Assembly: GCA_964203275.1 (NCBI GenBank)
Contig: CAXNMF010000001.1
Coordinates: forward strand, 248,001 to 312,000
Source: Ga0077527 sp945862135
GTDB taxonomy: Bacteria > Pseudomonadota > Gammaproteobacteria > Burkholderiales > SG8-41
Direction: 5' to 3'
DNA length: 64,000 nt
Shown: piece after piece, positions 33,752 through 42,207 of the stretch
Numbering within the stretch: the first letter of the stretch is position 1
Layout: each line of letters opens with the position of its first letter
The notes under the pieces: model-generated
Database searches by the model: none
Seen by the model: the letters and a program-made list of their open reading frames with translations, nothing else
Told to the model about the DNA's origin: nothing
Position numbers and translations under genes: made by a program

Positions 33752-35494
33752 ATGTCCGGAACCGAGCTCTACTTACGACTGCTGCGCCATGTACGGCCGT
33801 ACTGGCGCACGTTCGGTATCGGCGTGCTCGGCATCATCGTGGTTGCGGCCACCGAACCGGCACTGCCGGCACTGCTGAAACCGCTGCTCGACGGCGTATT
33901 CGTCAACAAGGACCCGTCGGTAATCCGCTGGACCCCGGTGTTCATCGTCGGCCTGTTTGTGCTGCGCGGTCTTGCCGAATATGTGGCGCAGTTCGCGCTG
34001 TCCTGGGTCGGCAACCGGCTGGTGATGGACCTGCGCGGCATCATGTTCCGCAAGCTGCTGACATTGCCCGCGCGTTATTACGACGATCAGGCTTCGGGCA
34101 ATCTCATTTCGCGGCTGACTTTTGATGTCATGCAGGTGACTACTGCAGCGACCAGCGTGCTGACTGCGGTATTCAAGGATGCCCTGGTGATCATCGGCCT
34201 GCTCGGCTGGATGTTCTGGCTCAACTGGAAACTGACGATGCTGTCGCTGGTGATGACCCCCGTCATTGTGCTGGTCGTGCGGGTGATCAGCGTGCGCCTG
34301 CGCAATTCCAGCCGCCAGGTGCAGCAGCAAATGGGTGACATGACACAGGTGATCCAGGAAACCATCGAAGGCCATCGCGTGGTAAAGCTGTTCGGTGGAC
34401 AGGATTACGAGCAGAAACGCTTTGATGCACAGGCGAACAATGTGCGCCGCCAGTTGATGAAGCAGGTCGCTGCGTCTGCCGCCAGTGTGCCGATCGTGCA
34501 ATTCATTGCGGCCCTGGCGCTGGCGACGATTGTTTATCTGGCCACCCAGCAGTCGAACACCGACCAGATCACCGTCGGTGGATTTGTGTCTTTCATTACC
34601 GCGATGCTGATGCTGACGGCGCCGCTGAAGCGGGTCACCAGCATCAATGAACCGCTGCAGCGCGGGCTTGCTGCCGCGGAGAGCGTTTTCGCACTGGTCG
34701 ACCAGCACAGCGAAACCGATACCGGCAGCGCTGATCCGGGTCGCGTACGCGGCGAAATCCGTTTCGAGCAAGTCCGTTTCGCCTACGGCGCCGATGGCCG
34801 CCAAGCGCTGGACGGCATCGATCTGGCGATTGCGCCGGGTGAAACGCTGGCGCTGGTCGGCGCCTCGGGCAGCGGCAAGACCACGCTGGCCAATCTGGTG
34901 CCGCGCTTCTATCAGCCAACGGGCGGACGCATCCTGCTTGACGGTCAGGATATTGCCGGACTGAAGCTTTCTGCGCTGCGCGCCAATATCGCGCTGGTCA
35001 GTCAGGACGTGGTGCTGTTCAACGATACCGTGGCGGCTAACATTGCCTACGGCGCGATGAACCAGTCGTCGCGCGCCGACATTGTTGCGGCAGCTGAGGC
35101 AGCGCATGCGATGGAATTCATCCAGCAGATGCCCCAAGGGCTCGATACCATGGTCGGCGAGAACGGCGTCAAGTTGTCGGGCGGTCAGCGCCAGCGTCTG
35201 GCGATTGCGCGCGCCTTGCTGAAAAACGCACCGGTGCTGATTCTCGACGAAGCCACCTCTGCGCTTGATACCGAATCCGAACGCCATGTGCAGGCCGCGC
35301 TGGAAGTGCTGATGCGCGGCCGCACCACCATCGTCATTGCGCACCGCCTGTCGACCATCGAAAACGCGCATCGCATCGTCGTGCTTGATGGCGGGCGTAT
35401 CGCCGAAAGCGGCGCGCATGCTGAATTGCTGGCGCGCAGCGGCAAGTACGCACAGCTGTATCGCAATCAGTTCCTTTCAAGCGGGGAGGGTTGA
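33752..35494 (+). CDS. msbA: Lipid A exporter MsbA (ABC transporter with fused ATPase)
   Basis: 580 residues from the ATG at 33752, against 582 in E. coli. Six membrane helices fill about 1-310. The ATPase has Walker A GASGSGKTTL (about 367-376), signature LSGGQRQRLAIARALLKN (about 473-490), Walker B VLILDEATSALD and the H-loop IVIAHRL. It flips core-lipid A across the inner membrane. The longer frame from 33662 begins inside the terminator. The GT2 gene starts 3 bases after the stop. Confidence 0.93.
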   Translation: MSGTELYLRLLRHVRPYWRTFGIGVLGIIVVAATEPALPALLKPLLDGVFVNKDPSVIRWTPVFIVGLFVLRGLAEYVAQFALSWVGNRLVMDLRGIMFRKLLTLPARYYDDQASGNLISRLTFDVMQVTTAATSVLTAVFKDALVIIGLLGWMFWLNWKLTMLSLVMTPVIVLVVRVISVRLRNSSRQVQQQMGDMTQVIQETIEGHRVVKLFGGQDYEQKRFDAQANNVRRQLMKQVAASAASVPIVQFIAALALATIVYLATQQSNTDQITVGGFVSFITAMLMLTAPLKRVTSINEPLQRGLAAAESVFALVDQHSETDTGSADPGRVRGEIRFEQVRFAYGADGRQALDGIDLAIAPGETLALVGASGSGKTTLANLVPRFYQPTGGRILLDGQDIAGLKLSALRANIALVSQDVVLFNDTVAANIAYGAMNQSSRADIVAAAEAAHAMEFIQQMPQGLDTMVGENGVKLSGGQRQRLAIARALLKNAPVLILDEATSALDTESERHVQAALEVLMRGRTTIVIAHRLSTIENAHRIVVLDGGRIAESGAHAELLARSGKYAQLYRNQFLSSGEG

Positions 35495-35497
35495 GTC

Positions 35498-36445
35498 GTG
35501 CCGCATCTGTCTGTGATCACTCCCGTATACAAGGCCGAAGGCTGCCTGGATGAACTGTATCGGCGGCTGGTCGCAGCCATCGAGCCGGTGACTGCGGATT
35601 TCGAGATCATCATGGTCGAGGACTGCGGCGGTGATCGATCCTGGGACATCATCTGCAGCCTTGCTGCGGCGGACCCTCGTGTGAAAGGCCTGCAGTTCAG
35701 CCGCAATTTCGGCCAGCATTACGGCATTACCGCAGGGCTGGATGTTGCTGAAGGCGATTGGGTGGTGGTGATGGACTGTGATCTGCAGGATCGCCCCGAA
35801 GAAATTCCCGCGCTGTATGCGAAGGCACAGGAAGGTTATGACGTGGTACTCGCCCGCCGCGGCGGCCGTACCGACGGTGCGCTGAAGCGGTTTTCGTCGT
35901 GGTGTTTCTATCAGCTGCTCAGCTGGCTGGCGGATACCGAATACGACAGTGCGACCGGCAACTTCCGCATCATCTCGCGCAAGGTGGTGATGGCCAGCCG
36001 ACAGATGCGCGAACAGCTGCGCTTTTTTGGCGGGTTGGTGAACTGGATGGGATTCCCGACCGCGGCAATTGAGGTGAGCCACGCGCTGCGGCACGAAGGG
36101 CAATCGACCTATACTTTTTCCAAGCTGTGGCGCTTGGCTACGGACACCATCATTGCCTATTCCGATAAACCCTTGCGGCTGGCGGTACGATTCGGATTCA
36201 TGATGTCCTTGCTGGCTTTTGCGGCGGGCTTGTTCATCCTGGTGCGAGCAGCGCTCTACGGATCAACGGTGGTCGGCTGGCCGAGCCTGTTTGTATCGGT
36301 CTATTTCATTGGCGGCATCATCATCAGCATACTCGGCGTACTTGGGATTTATCTGGGCAAGACTTTTGATGAGGCGAAGAAGCGTCCGCTGTACATCGTG
36401 ATGAAAACAACGTTCGACCATGCATCCCGCGATCCGGCGCGTTGA
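35498..36445 (+). CDS. GtrB/ArnC-like membrane glycosyltransferase (GT2), undecaprenyl-phosphate type
   Basis: 315 residues from a GTG start. The GT2 fold has HLSVITPVYKAEGCLDELYRRL (about 3-24), EIIMVEDCGGDRSW and a DCDLQDRPEEIP motif (about 93-104). SRNFGQHYGITAGLD (about 68) is typical of DPM1/GtrB/ArnC enzymes. Two C-terminal membrane helices (about 229-252 and 263-286) complete the architecture. Such enzymes load a sugar onto undecaprenyl phosphate at the cytoplasmic face. The next gene overlaps it by 26 bases. Confidence 0.9.
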   Translation: MPHLSVITPVYKAEGCLDELYRRLVAAIEPVTADFEIIMVEDCGGDRSWDIICSLAAADPRVKGLQFSRNFGQHYGITAGLDVAEGDWVVVMDCDLQDRPEEIPALYAKAQEGYDVVLARRGGRTDGALKRFSSWCFYQLLSWLADTEYDSATGNFRIISRKVVMASRQMREQLRFFGGLVNWMGFPTAAIEVSHALRHEGQSTYTFSKLWRLATDTIIAYSDKPLRLAVRFGFMMSLLAFAAGLFILVRAALYGSTVVGWPSLFVSVYFIGGIIISILGVLGIYLGKTFDEAKKRPLYIVMKTTFDHASRDPAR

Positions 36446-37088
36446 GTGGGACAGCGCTGCGTTCGGGCGCGATTGCTACGAAATCACTGCGCTGGATGAG
36501 AATGCCCTGCGTGCCGCAACAAAGTACCCGGGCCATTATTCAATCAAGGTTAATCCGCTGACGTCGAAAGTCCTGCTGCACGAACACGGTTTTTATTACT
36601 GCGACACGCTGCTCGAACCGCACTGCCATGCAGAACGATTTATCGGCCATCGCGATCCCCGGGCAACGCTTTCCCGTGATGCAAACCTCGCTGAACTGCT
36701 GACAATCTGCCACGGCGCCTTCGAGCATGGCCGTTTTCATCGCGATTTCAATTTGCCGAAAGCGCAGGCGGACCAGCGTTACGACAACTGGCTGCGACAG
36801 GTGCATGCCGCAGGCGGTGCTCGCGGACTTTTATTCGACGGCGAGCTTGCTGGTTTCATGGCCATCGACGGCAGCCGGTTTGTACTGCATGCGATGGCTG
36901 AAAAATTCCGCGGGCGCGGCATTGCCAAATTTCTGTGGACAGTCGTGTGTGATGAACTATTTTCACAGGGCCACGCTGAAGTCAGCAGCTCAATTTCTGC
37001 CGCCAACATTGCAGCCGCAAATCTCTACCTGACACTGGGCTTCCGGCTGCGCCATCCCGTCGATATTTACCATCGGATGACGACATGA
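36420..37088 (+). CDS. GNAT acetyltransferase, WecD-like (Fuc4N acetyltransferase candidate)
   Basis: 222 residues. The N-terminal half has VEWDSAAFGRDCYEI (about 8-22), like the opening of WecD, and HGRFHRDFNLPKAQADQRYDNW (about 102-123), like WecD's SRFRAP...FYAQW segment. The GNAT core is FRGRGIAKFLWTVVCDEL (about 162-179) with the acetyl-CoA loop RGRGIA. NIAAANLYLTLGF closes the domain. WecD acetylates TDP-Fuc4N, and the WecE-like aminotransferase gene lies nearby. It overlaps both neighbours slightly. Confidence 0.8.
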   Translation: MHPAIRRVEWDSAAFGRDCYEITALDENALRAATKYPGHYSIKVNPLTSKVLLHEHGFYYCDTLLEPHCHAERFIGHRDPRATLSRDANLAELLTICHGAFEHGRFHRDFNLPKAQADQRYDNWLRQVHAAGGARGLLFDGELAGFMAIDGSRFVLHAMAEKFRGRGIAKFLWTVVCDELFSQGHAEVSSSISAANIAAANLYLTLGFRLRHPVDIYHRMTT

Positions 37089-37447
37089 GCTATCTATTTG
37101 TTTTTGTTACAATTTTTCTGACGGTTTATAGCCAGATCGTGATCAAATGGCAGGTTGTTGCGGCCGGCGCGTTTCCGTTGGAAACGCCGGATCGGTTGTG
37201 GTTTCTTGCCAAACTGCTGGTCAATCCCTGGGTGATCTCCGCGCTCGCGGCCGGCCTTCTCGCCGTGGTGTCGTGGATGGCGGCGATGACCAAGCTCGAT
37301 CTGTCGCATGCCTACCCCTTCATGAGCCTCGCTTTCGTATTGGTGCTGGTGTTGAGCGCACTGGTGTTCCATGAGCCGGTGAATGCTTGGAAGATCGCCG
37401 GGCTCGCGCTGATCACCGTCGGTATCATCGTCGGGAGCCAGGGTTGA
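37085..37447 (+). CDS. SMR/EamA-like small membrane protein, ArnE-type flippase candidate
   Basis: 120 residues with four hydrophobic segments (about 2-20, 45-62, 70-92 and 100-118), the size of SMR or ArnE/ArnF subunits. KLDLSHAYPFMSLAFVLVLVLSALVFHEPV (about 71-100) is the conserved SMR-like half. Heterodimeric or single ArnE/F-like proteins flip undecaprenyl-linked sugars. The position after a GtrB-like GT2 and an acetyltransferase supports that role. No second subunit is adjacent, so a homodimer is likely. Confidence 0.78.
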   Translation: MSYLFVFVTIFLTVYSQIVIKWQVVAAGAFPLETPDRLWFLAKLLVNPWVISALAAGLLAVVSWMAAMTKLDLSHAYPFMSLAFVLVLVLSALVFHEPVNAWKIAGLALITVGIIVGSQG

Positions 37448-38316
37448 GGTTGTGTCCGGCCTGCGCTGCGCCGCTGGCTGCTGAAGGCTGGAATTGTCCG
37501 GCCTGTGGCCATCAGCCGCAGCTGCGTGCCGGATTTCTTGCGCTGGCCCCTGAACTGGCTGCGCAGTCAGAAGGATTTGATCCCGCAATGTTCGCCGAGC
37601 TGGCGGCACTCGAGGAAAACAACTTCTGGTTTCGCGCGCGCAACCGGCTGATTGTCTGGGCGCTGCAGCGATATGCGCCGTCATTCACCAATTTTCTCGA
37701 GGTCGGCTGCGGCACCGGTTATGTGCTGCAGGGTGTGGCGACCGCGTTTCCCGGCGCCGGTATTTGCGGTACCGAAGCGCAGACCGAAGGTCTGCAGTTC
37801 GCTGCAAGCCGCGTGCCTCGCGCGACTTTCCTGCAAATGGACGCTAGACACATGCCCTTTGATCGCGAGTTCGACGTCATCGGTGCATTTGATGTGATCG
37901 AACACATCGGCGAAGACGAAACCGTGCTGGCGCAAATGCATCGCGCACTGCGCCCGGGCAGCCATCTGCTGCTGACAGTGCCGCAACATCCCTTCCTGTG
38001 GAGCGAATACGACGTGCGCGCCCACCATGTCCGGCGATATACCGGCGGCGAATTGCGCCAGAAGCTCGCGCGGGCGGGCTTCGAGACCGTTAAAATGACC
38101 TCCTTTGTTTCCGTACTGTTGCCGCTGATGATGCTGTCCCGCCTGACCCGACGCACCGAATCGCCGGATTACGATCCGCTGGCGGAGTTGCGCATCGGGC
38201 GCTTGACCAACACGCTGCTCGAACTGGCGCTGGATGTTGAGCGTGCAGTGATCCGTACCGGCTTGCCGCTGCCGTTCGGCGGGTCACTGCTGGCGGTGGC
38301 GAGGCGCAAGGCCTGA
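37444..38316 (+). CDS. Methyltransferase with N-terminal zinc ribbon
   Basis: 290 residues from the TTG at 37444, overlapping the preceding stop as TTGA. The first start at 37387 gives a non-protein-like, arginine-rich lead-in. CPACAAPL and CPACGHQP (about 4-25) form a four-Cys zinc ribbon. A class I SAM domain follows: FLEVGCGTGYVLQGVA (about 85-100), then FDVIGAFDVIEHIGEDE (about 141-157). Substrate unknown; it may be a sugar- or lipid-linked methyltransferase of the envelope locus. Confidence 0.8.
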   Translation: MRLCPACAAPLAAEGWNCPACGHQPQLRAGFLALAPELAAQSEGFDPAMFAELAALEENNFWFRARNRLIVWALQRYAPSFTNFLEVGCGTGYVLQGVATAFPGAGICGTEAQTEGLQFAASRVPRATFLQMDARHMPFDREFDVIGAFDVIEHIGEDETVLAQMHRALRPGSHLLLTVPQHPFLWSEYDVRAHHVRRYTGGELRQKLARAGFETVKMTSFVSVLLPLMMLSRLTRRTESPDYDPLAELRIGRLTNTLLELALDVERAVIRTGLPLPFGGSLLAVARRKA

Positions 38317-38326
38317 CTTTTTCGAT

Positions 38327-39463
38327 ATGAGCACACCGTTCAACAAACCCTTCATCATCGGCCCGGAGCTGGAATACATCGCCGACGCCGTGGCGCGCGG
38401 CCATCTCTCCGGTGACGGGCATTACACCAAGCTGTGCCACCGCTGGCTGGAAGAACAACTGGGCGCCAAACGCGCGCTGCTGACGCATTCCTGTACCGCG
38501 GCGCTGGAAATGGCAGCAATTCTTTGCGACATCCAGCCCGGCGACGAAGTGATTATGCCGTCGTACACCTTTGTCTCCACCGCCAATGCCTTTGTGCTAC
38601 GCGGCGGCGTGCCGGTGTTTGTCGATACCCGTCCGGACACGTTGAACCTCGACGAAAAGCTGATCGAAGCGGCGATTACGCCGAAGACACGCGCCATCGT
38701 GCCCGTTCATTACGCCGGCGTGGCCTGCGAGATGGATGCGATCATGGCCATCGCACGCCGTCACAATCTGTTGGTGGTCGAAGATGCCGCGCAGGCGGTG
38801 CTGGCTGAATACAAGGGCCGGCGTCCTGGTGCGATCGGTGATCTCGGCTGCCTGTCCTTCCATGAAACCAAAAACGTCATCAGCGGCGAAGGCGGTGCGC
38901 TGCTGATCAACAACCCGGATCTGATCGAGCGTGCCGAGATCATCCGCGAAAAAGGCACCAACCGCTCGAAGTTCTTCCGCGGCGAAGTCGACAAGTACAC
39001 CTGGGTTGATATTGGTTCTTCCTTCCTGCCCAGCGAGCTGATCGGCGCCTTCCTGTGGGCGCAATTGCAGCATGCTGCAGAAATCAGCAACCGCCGCCGC
39101 CAGTTGTGCGCGCTTTATCAGAATGCATTGCAGGATGTCGCCGATGCCGGCCTGCTGCAATTGCCGCAGCCGGAGCCCGAAGGGGTTGCCGGCAACGGCC
39201 ACATGTTTTATCTGTTTACGCGCACTGCTGCGGAACGCGGCGCGCTGCTGGCGCATCTGAAAGCGGCCGGTGTGCATGCAGTGTTCCATTACGTACCGCT
39301 GCATTCTTCCCCCGCCGGACGCAAATTCGGCCGGACCGCGGGTGCACTGCCGGTGACCGAGGATCTGGCCGAGCGGCTGGTAAGGCTGCCGCTGTTCTTC
39401 AATCTCGATGATGCCGCTGCGCGCGACATCGCCGGCCACGTGCGCAGTTTTTTCAAGCGTTAA
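38327..39463 (+). CDS. wecE: dTDP-4-amino-4,6-dideoxygalactose transaminase (WecE/RffA)
   Basis: 378 residues. Near-identical motifs to E. coli WecE include DEVIMPSYTFVSTANAFVLRGG (about 73-94), RAIVPVHYAGVACEMD (about 124-139), VVEDAAQ (about 151) and the PLP-lysine stretch FHETKNVISGEGGA (about 178-191). REKGTNRSKFFRGEVDKYTW is also shared. The enzyme aminates TDP-4-keto-6-deoxyglucose to TDP-Fuc4N with glutamate. No RmlA/RmlB is visible in the window, so the keto-sugar must come from elsewhere. Confidence 0.93.
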   Translation: MSTPFNKPFIIGPELEYIADAVARGHLSGDGHYTKLCHRWLEEQLGAKRALLTHSCTAALEMAAILCDIQPGDEVIMPSYTFVSTANAFVLRGGVPVFVDTRPDTLNLDEKLIEAAITPKTRAIVPVHYAGVACEMDAIMAIARRHNLLVVEDAAQAVLAEYKGRRPGAIGDLGCLSFHETKNVISGEGGALLINNPDLIERAEIIREKGTNRSKFFRGEVDKYTWVDIGSSFLPSELIGAFLWAQLQHAAEISNRRRQLCALYQNALQDVADAGLLQLPQPEPEGVAGNGHMFYLFTRTAAERGALLAHLKAAGVHAVFHYVPLHSSPAGRKFGRTAGALPVTEDLAERLVRLPLFFNLDDAAARDIAGHVRSFFKR

Positions 39464-39481
39464 CGCGGCCCCGGCGCTGCC

Positions 39482-41035
39482 GTGCTGTTCAATTCCCACG
39501 CCTTCATTTTCCTGTTCCTGCCGCTGACTGCGTTGGTGTTTTTCGCGCTGGGCCGTTTCAGCGTGAAACTGGCGGCAGGGTGGCTGGCGGCAACGTCGCT
39601 GTTTTTCTACGGCTGGTGGAATCCGGCCTATGTTGTTCTGCTGCTGGCATCTATCCTGTTCAATTTCACCGCTGGCAGAGCGATTGCACGTGCCCATGCG
39701 GCAGGTGCCGTGTTGCGTAGCCGGCGCTTGCTGCAACTGGCCATTGTTGCCAATCTGGTGCTGCTGGCTTATTACAAATACGCCAATTTTTTCATCGGCA
39801 ATCTCAATGCGATTGCCGGTACGGATTGGCATTTCGCGCAGGTGATCCTGCCGCTGGGCATTTCATTCTTCACCTTTACCCAGATCGCCTTTCTTGTGGA
39901 TGCCTGGCAGGGCAAGGTGCGTGAATACAACCTCGTGCACTACGGATTGTTTGTCACTTATTTTCCGCACCTGATTGCCGGGCCCATCCTGCATCACGGC
40001 GAAATGATGCCGCAGTTCGCAAGGCGCGAAATCTACCGCCCGCAGTACGACCTGATCGCTGCCGGGCTGACATTGTTTGTGCTGGGACTCGCCAAAAAAG
40101 TGCTGATCGCCGACGGTGTCGCACCCTATGTGGCGCCGGTGTTCGATGCGCCGGGTGCGGGGGTCACGCTGACCATGCTGGAGGCGTGGTGCGGCGCGCT
40201 GGCCTATACCTTTCAGCTGTATTTTGATTTTTCAGGGTATTCCGACATGGCAGTCGGCCTGTCGCTGCTGTTCGGCGTACGCCTGCCGGTCAATTTTCAT
40301 TCGCCGTACAAGGCCGTCAACGTCATCGATTTCTGGCGGCGCTGGCACATGACGCTGTCGCGTTTCCTGCGTGATTATCTGTATGTGCCGCTCGGCGGCA
40401 ACCGCAAAAGCCGGGTGCGTCGCTACACCAACCTGTTGCTGACCATGCTGCTGGGTGGCCTGTGGCACGGCGCGGGGTGGACCTTCGTGCTGTGGGGTGT
40501 GCTGCACGGCGTCTATCTGGTGATCAACCATGGCTGGCGTGAATTTCGCCGCCGGCTCGGTCACAACCTGCATCAGTCGACGCCATGGGGAAGGCGAGCG
40601 GGATGTTTGTTGACCTTTATTGCTGTGGTTGTCGGCTGGGTGCTGTTCCGTGCGCCCGATGTGGATACGGCGCTGAGCATCCTGCGTGCGATGGCCGGTT
40701 TTAATGGTCTGGTGTTGCCGGAAGCATGGGCTGCGAAATTTGCCGGAGTCGGTGCGACGTTGTCTGCGCAGGGCGTTGAATTCGGCGCTACGCCGGCGCT
40801 GGCGCGGACTGGTGTGCTGAACTGGATCTGGGTATTGTTGCTAGTGGTCTGGCTGGCACCGAACACGCAGCAGATCATGGCTGCGGCAAAACCTGCGCTG
40901 GGTGTTCCCGCGGAAGCCGCATCGCGGATTTGTTGGCGCGTCGCGCCGGTCACTGCCGCATTGACCGTGGTGCTGGCGCTTGCAGTGATCGTCAATCTCG
41001 GTCGGCATTCCGAGTTCTTGTACTTTCAGTTCTGA
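39482..41035 (+). CDS. MBOAT-family O-acyltransferase (AlgI-like)
   Basis: 517 residues from a GTG start, with about ten or more membrane segments. MBOAT features include YYKYANFF (about 99-106), TYFPHLIAGPILHHGEMMPQF (about 158-178), QLYFDFSGYSDMAVGLSLLFG and NVIDFWRRWHMTLSRFLRDYLY with the conserved WHG of GGLWHGAGW (catalytic His, about 321). AlgI/DltB-type proteins move acyl groups across the membrane onto surface glycans. The following gene overlaps by 1 base and resembles its SGNH partner. Confidence 0.9.
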   Translation: MLFNSHAFIFLFLPLTALVFFALGRFSVKLAAGWLAATSLFFYGWWNPAYVVLLLASILFNFTAGRAIARAHAAGAVLRSRRLLQLAIVANLVLLAYYKYANFFIGNLNAIAGTDWHFAQVILPLGISFFTFTQIAFLVDAWQGKVREYNLVHYGLFVTYFPHLIAGPILHHGEMMPQFARREIYRPQYDLIAAGLTLFVLGLAKKVLIADGVAPYVAPVFDAPGAGVTLTMLEAWCGALAYTFQLYFDFSGYSDMAVGLSLLFGVRLPVNFHSPYKAVNVIDFWRRWHMTLSRFLRDYLYVPLGGNRKSRVRRYTNLLLTMLLGGLWHGAGWTFVLWGVLHGVYLVINHGWREFRRRLGHNLHQSTPWGRRAGCLLTFIAVVVGWVLFRAPDVDTALSILRAMAGFNGLVLPEAWAAKFAGVGATLSAQGVEFGATPALARTGVLNWIWVLLLVVWLAPNTQQIMAAAKPALGVPAEAASRICWRVAPVTAALTVVLALAVIVNLGRHSEFLYFQF

Positions 41036-42186
41036 TGACGCCGCGCGCATACACGGCCTGGGTGATCGGCGGATGCCTCGCGGTGCTGGCGCCGGTGCTG
41101 GCGCTGAACCTGATGCTGCTTGCCAACGATTACCGTCATGACAAGAACCGACTGGCCAGCCAATGGCAGCAGGAAACCGGCGGGGTGACCTACGCGCCAC
41201 CGATCAGCAGCAACCGTGCGTTCAAGACGCTGCGTCTGGCCGATCGCTCACCGGAAATCAATGCCGTGGTGTTTGGTTCGTCGACCGCAATGTCGATCAC
41301 TGCAGACGCGTTTCCTGCGGGGATCAGTACCTATAATTTTTCGCAAAGCGGCAACGGCCTGACCAGTGTCATCAGCGAAGCACGGGACGTGACCGCCCGC
41401 TATGGCGAACCCGTACGCTGGCTGGTGATCCCGCTCGATTGGGCGCTGGGTTTTGTGTATGACGGCAGCGAACCGCCCGCAGCCGATTTGTCGCCGACAA
41501 AGGTCGGCGTGCCCGAAGCACCGCCCCTGATGGCACAGTTGCGCGAGGCGCTAAGCTTGCCGCGCATCACCACACTTGCACTGGCTTTGCGCGACGTGGC
41601 GCGCGCAGCGGATTATGGCGCTGCAACCCGGGCGATCTTCTCCGAACCCGCCGGTGCGCCTTATCGTTGCACCGATGGTCTGATGGCCCGCGACTACGAC
41701 ATCACGTTTCGCGGGCAGTGTGTCGGCTTTCGTGCCGATGGCAGCGCGACCTTCGCCGATCAGAAACGGATTACCGCCGCGCTTGCGTCGGGCGTAGTCG
41801 CGCAGGCGGCGAGTGCGTCATCGCAATATGCTGCCGCGCTTGACCGGACCGCCGGGGCGCCCGATGTAAAGTTGCTCGAGCACCTGACCACATTGCTGCA
41901 GCAGGCGCGCGCCAAAGGCATTCAGGTGGTGTTTTTTCTGCCGCCGCTGATTCCGGAGCTGGATGTGCGCCTGACGGCGTCTGCGCACAGCGACGAAAAA
42001 CTGCGCCGGACCAAGGCAGTGCTTGCGGCGTGGGCGAAACAACAGCAGGTTGTGCTGCTCGACGCCGGTCCATCGGAGCAATACGGCTGCGTGCCTACGG
42101 AATTCATCGACGCCCATCACGCCTTGCCCTCTTGCTACCGTAAAATCGTGCCACGCCTGTTTGCGGCGCAACCGGCCAAACCATGA
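41035..42186 (+). CDS. DltD/AlgJ-like SGNH-fold membrane-anchored partner of the MBOAT protein
   Basis: 383 residues from the ATG at 41035 (TGATG overlap with the MBOAT stop). A membrane anchor (AWVIGGCLAVLAPVLALNLMLL) is followed by a periplasmic domain. VVFGSSTAMSI (about 75-86) supplies the nucleophile Ser in the GSS form and FSQSGNGLTS the next block. The C-terminal DAHHALPSCYRKI (about 361-373) has the expected Asp and His. This is the layout of DltD/AlgJ/AlgX-type acyl-transfer partners. The family is inferred by motif only. Confidence 0.7.
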   Translation: MTPRAYTAWVIGGCLAVLAPVLALNLMLLANDYRHDKNRLASQWQQETGGVTYAPPISSNRAFKTLRLADRSPEINAVVFGSSTAMSITADAFPAGISTYNFSQSGNGLTSVISEARDVTARYGEPVRWLVIPLDWALGFVYDGSEPPAADLSPTKVGVPEAPPLMAQLREALSLPRITTLALALRDVARAADYGAATRAIFSEPAGAPYRCTDGLMARDYDITFRGQCVGFRADGSATFADQKRITAALASGVVAQAASASSQYAAALDRTAGAPDVKLLEHLTTLLQQARAKGIQVVFFLPPLIPELDVRLTASAHSDEKLRRTKAVLAAWAKQQQVVLLDAGPSEQYGCVPTEFIDAHHALPSCYRKIVPRLFAAQPAKP

Positions 42187-42207
42187 CCCCTCTGTCAGGA
42201 ATTCTCC

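Noticed and set aside
33773..35419. 548-codon minus-strand frame
   Set aside because: It is antisense to msbA over its full length, His/Gln/Arg-rich, and shows no family motif.
38597..39832. 411-codon minus-strand frame
   Set aside because: It is antisense to wecE and the start of the MBOAT gene; both plus-strand genes have clear family motifs.
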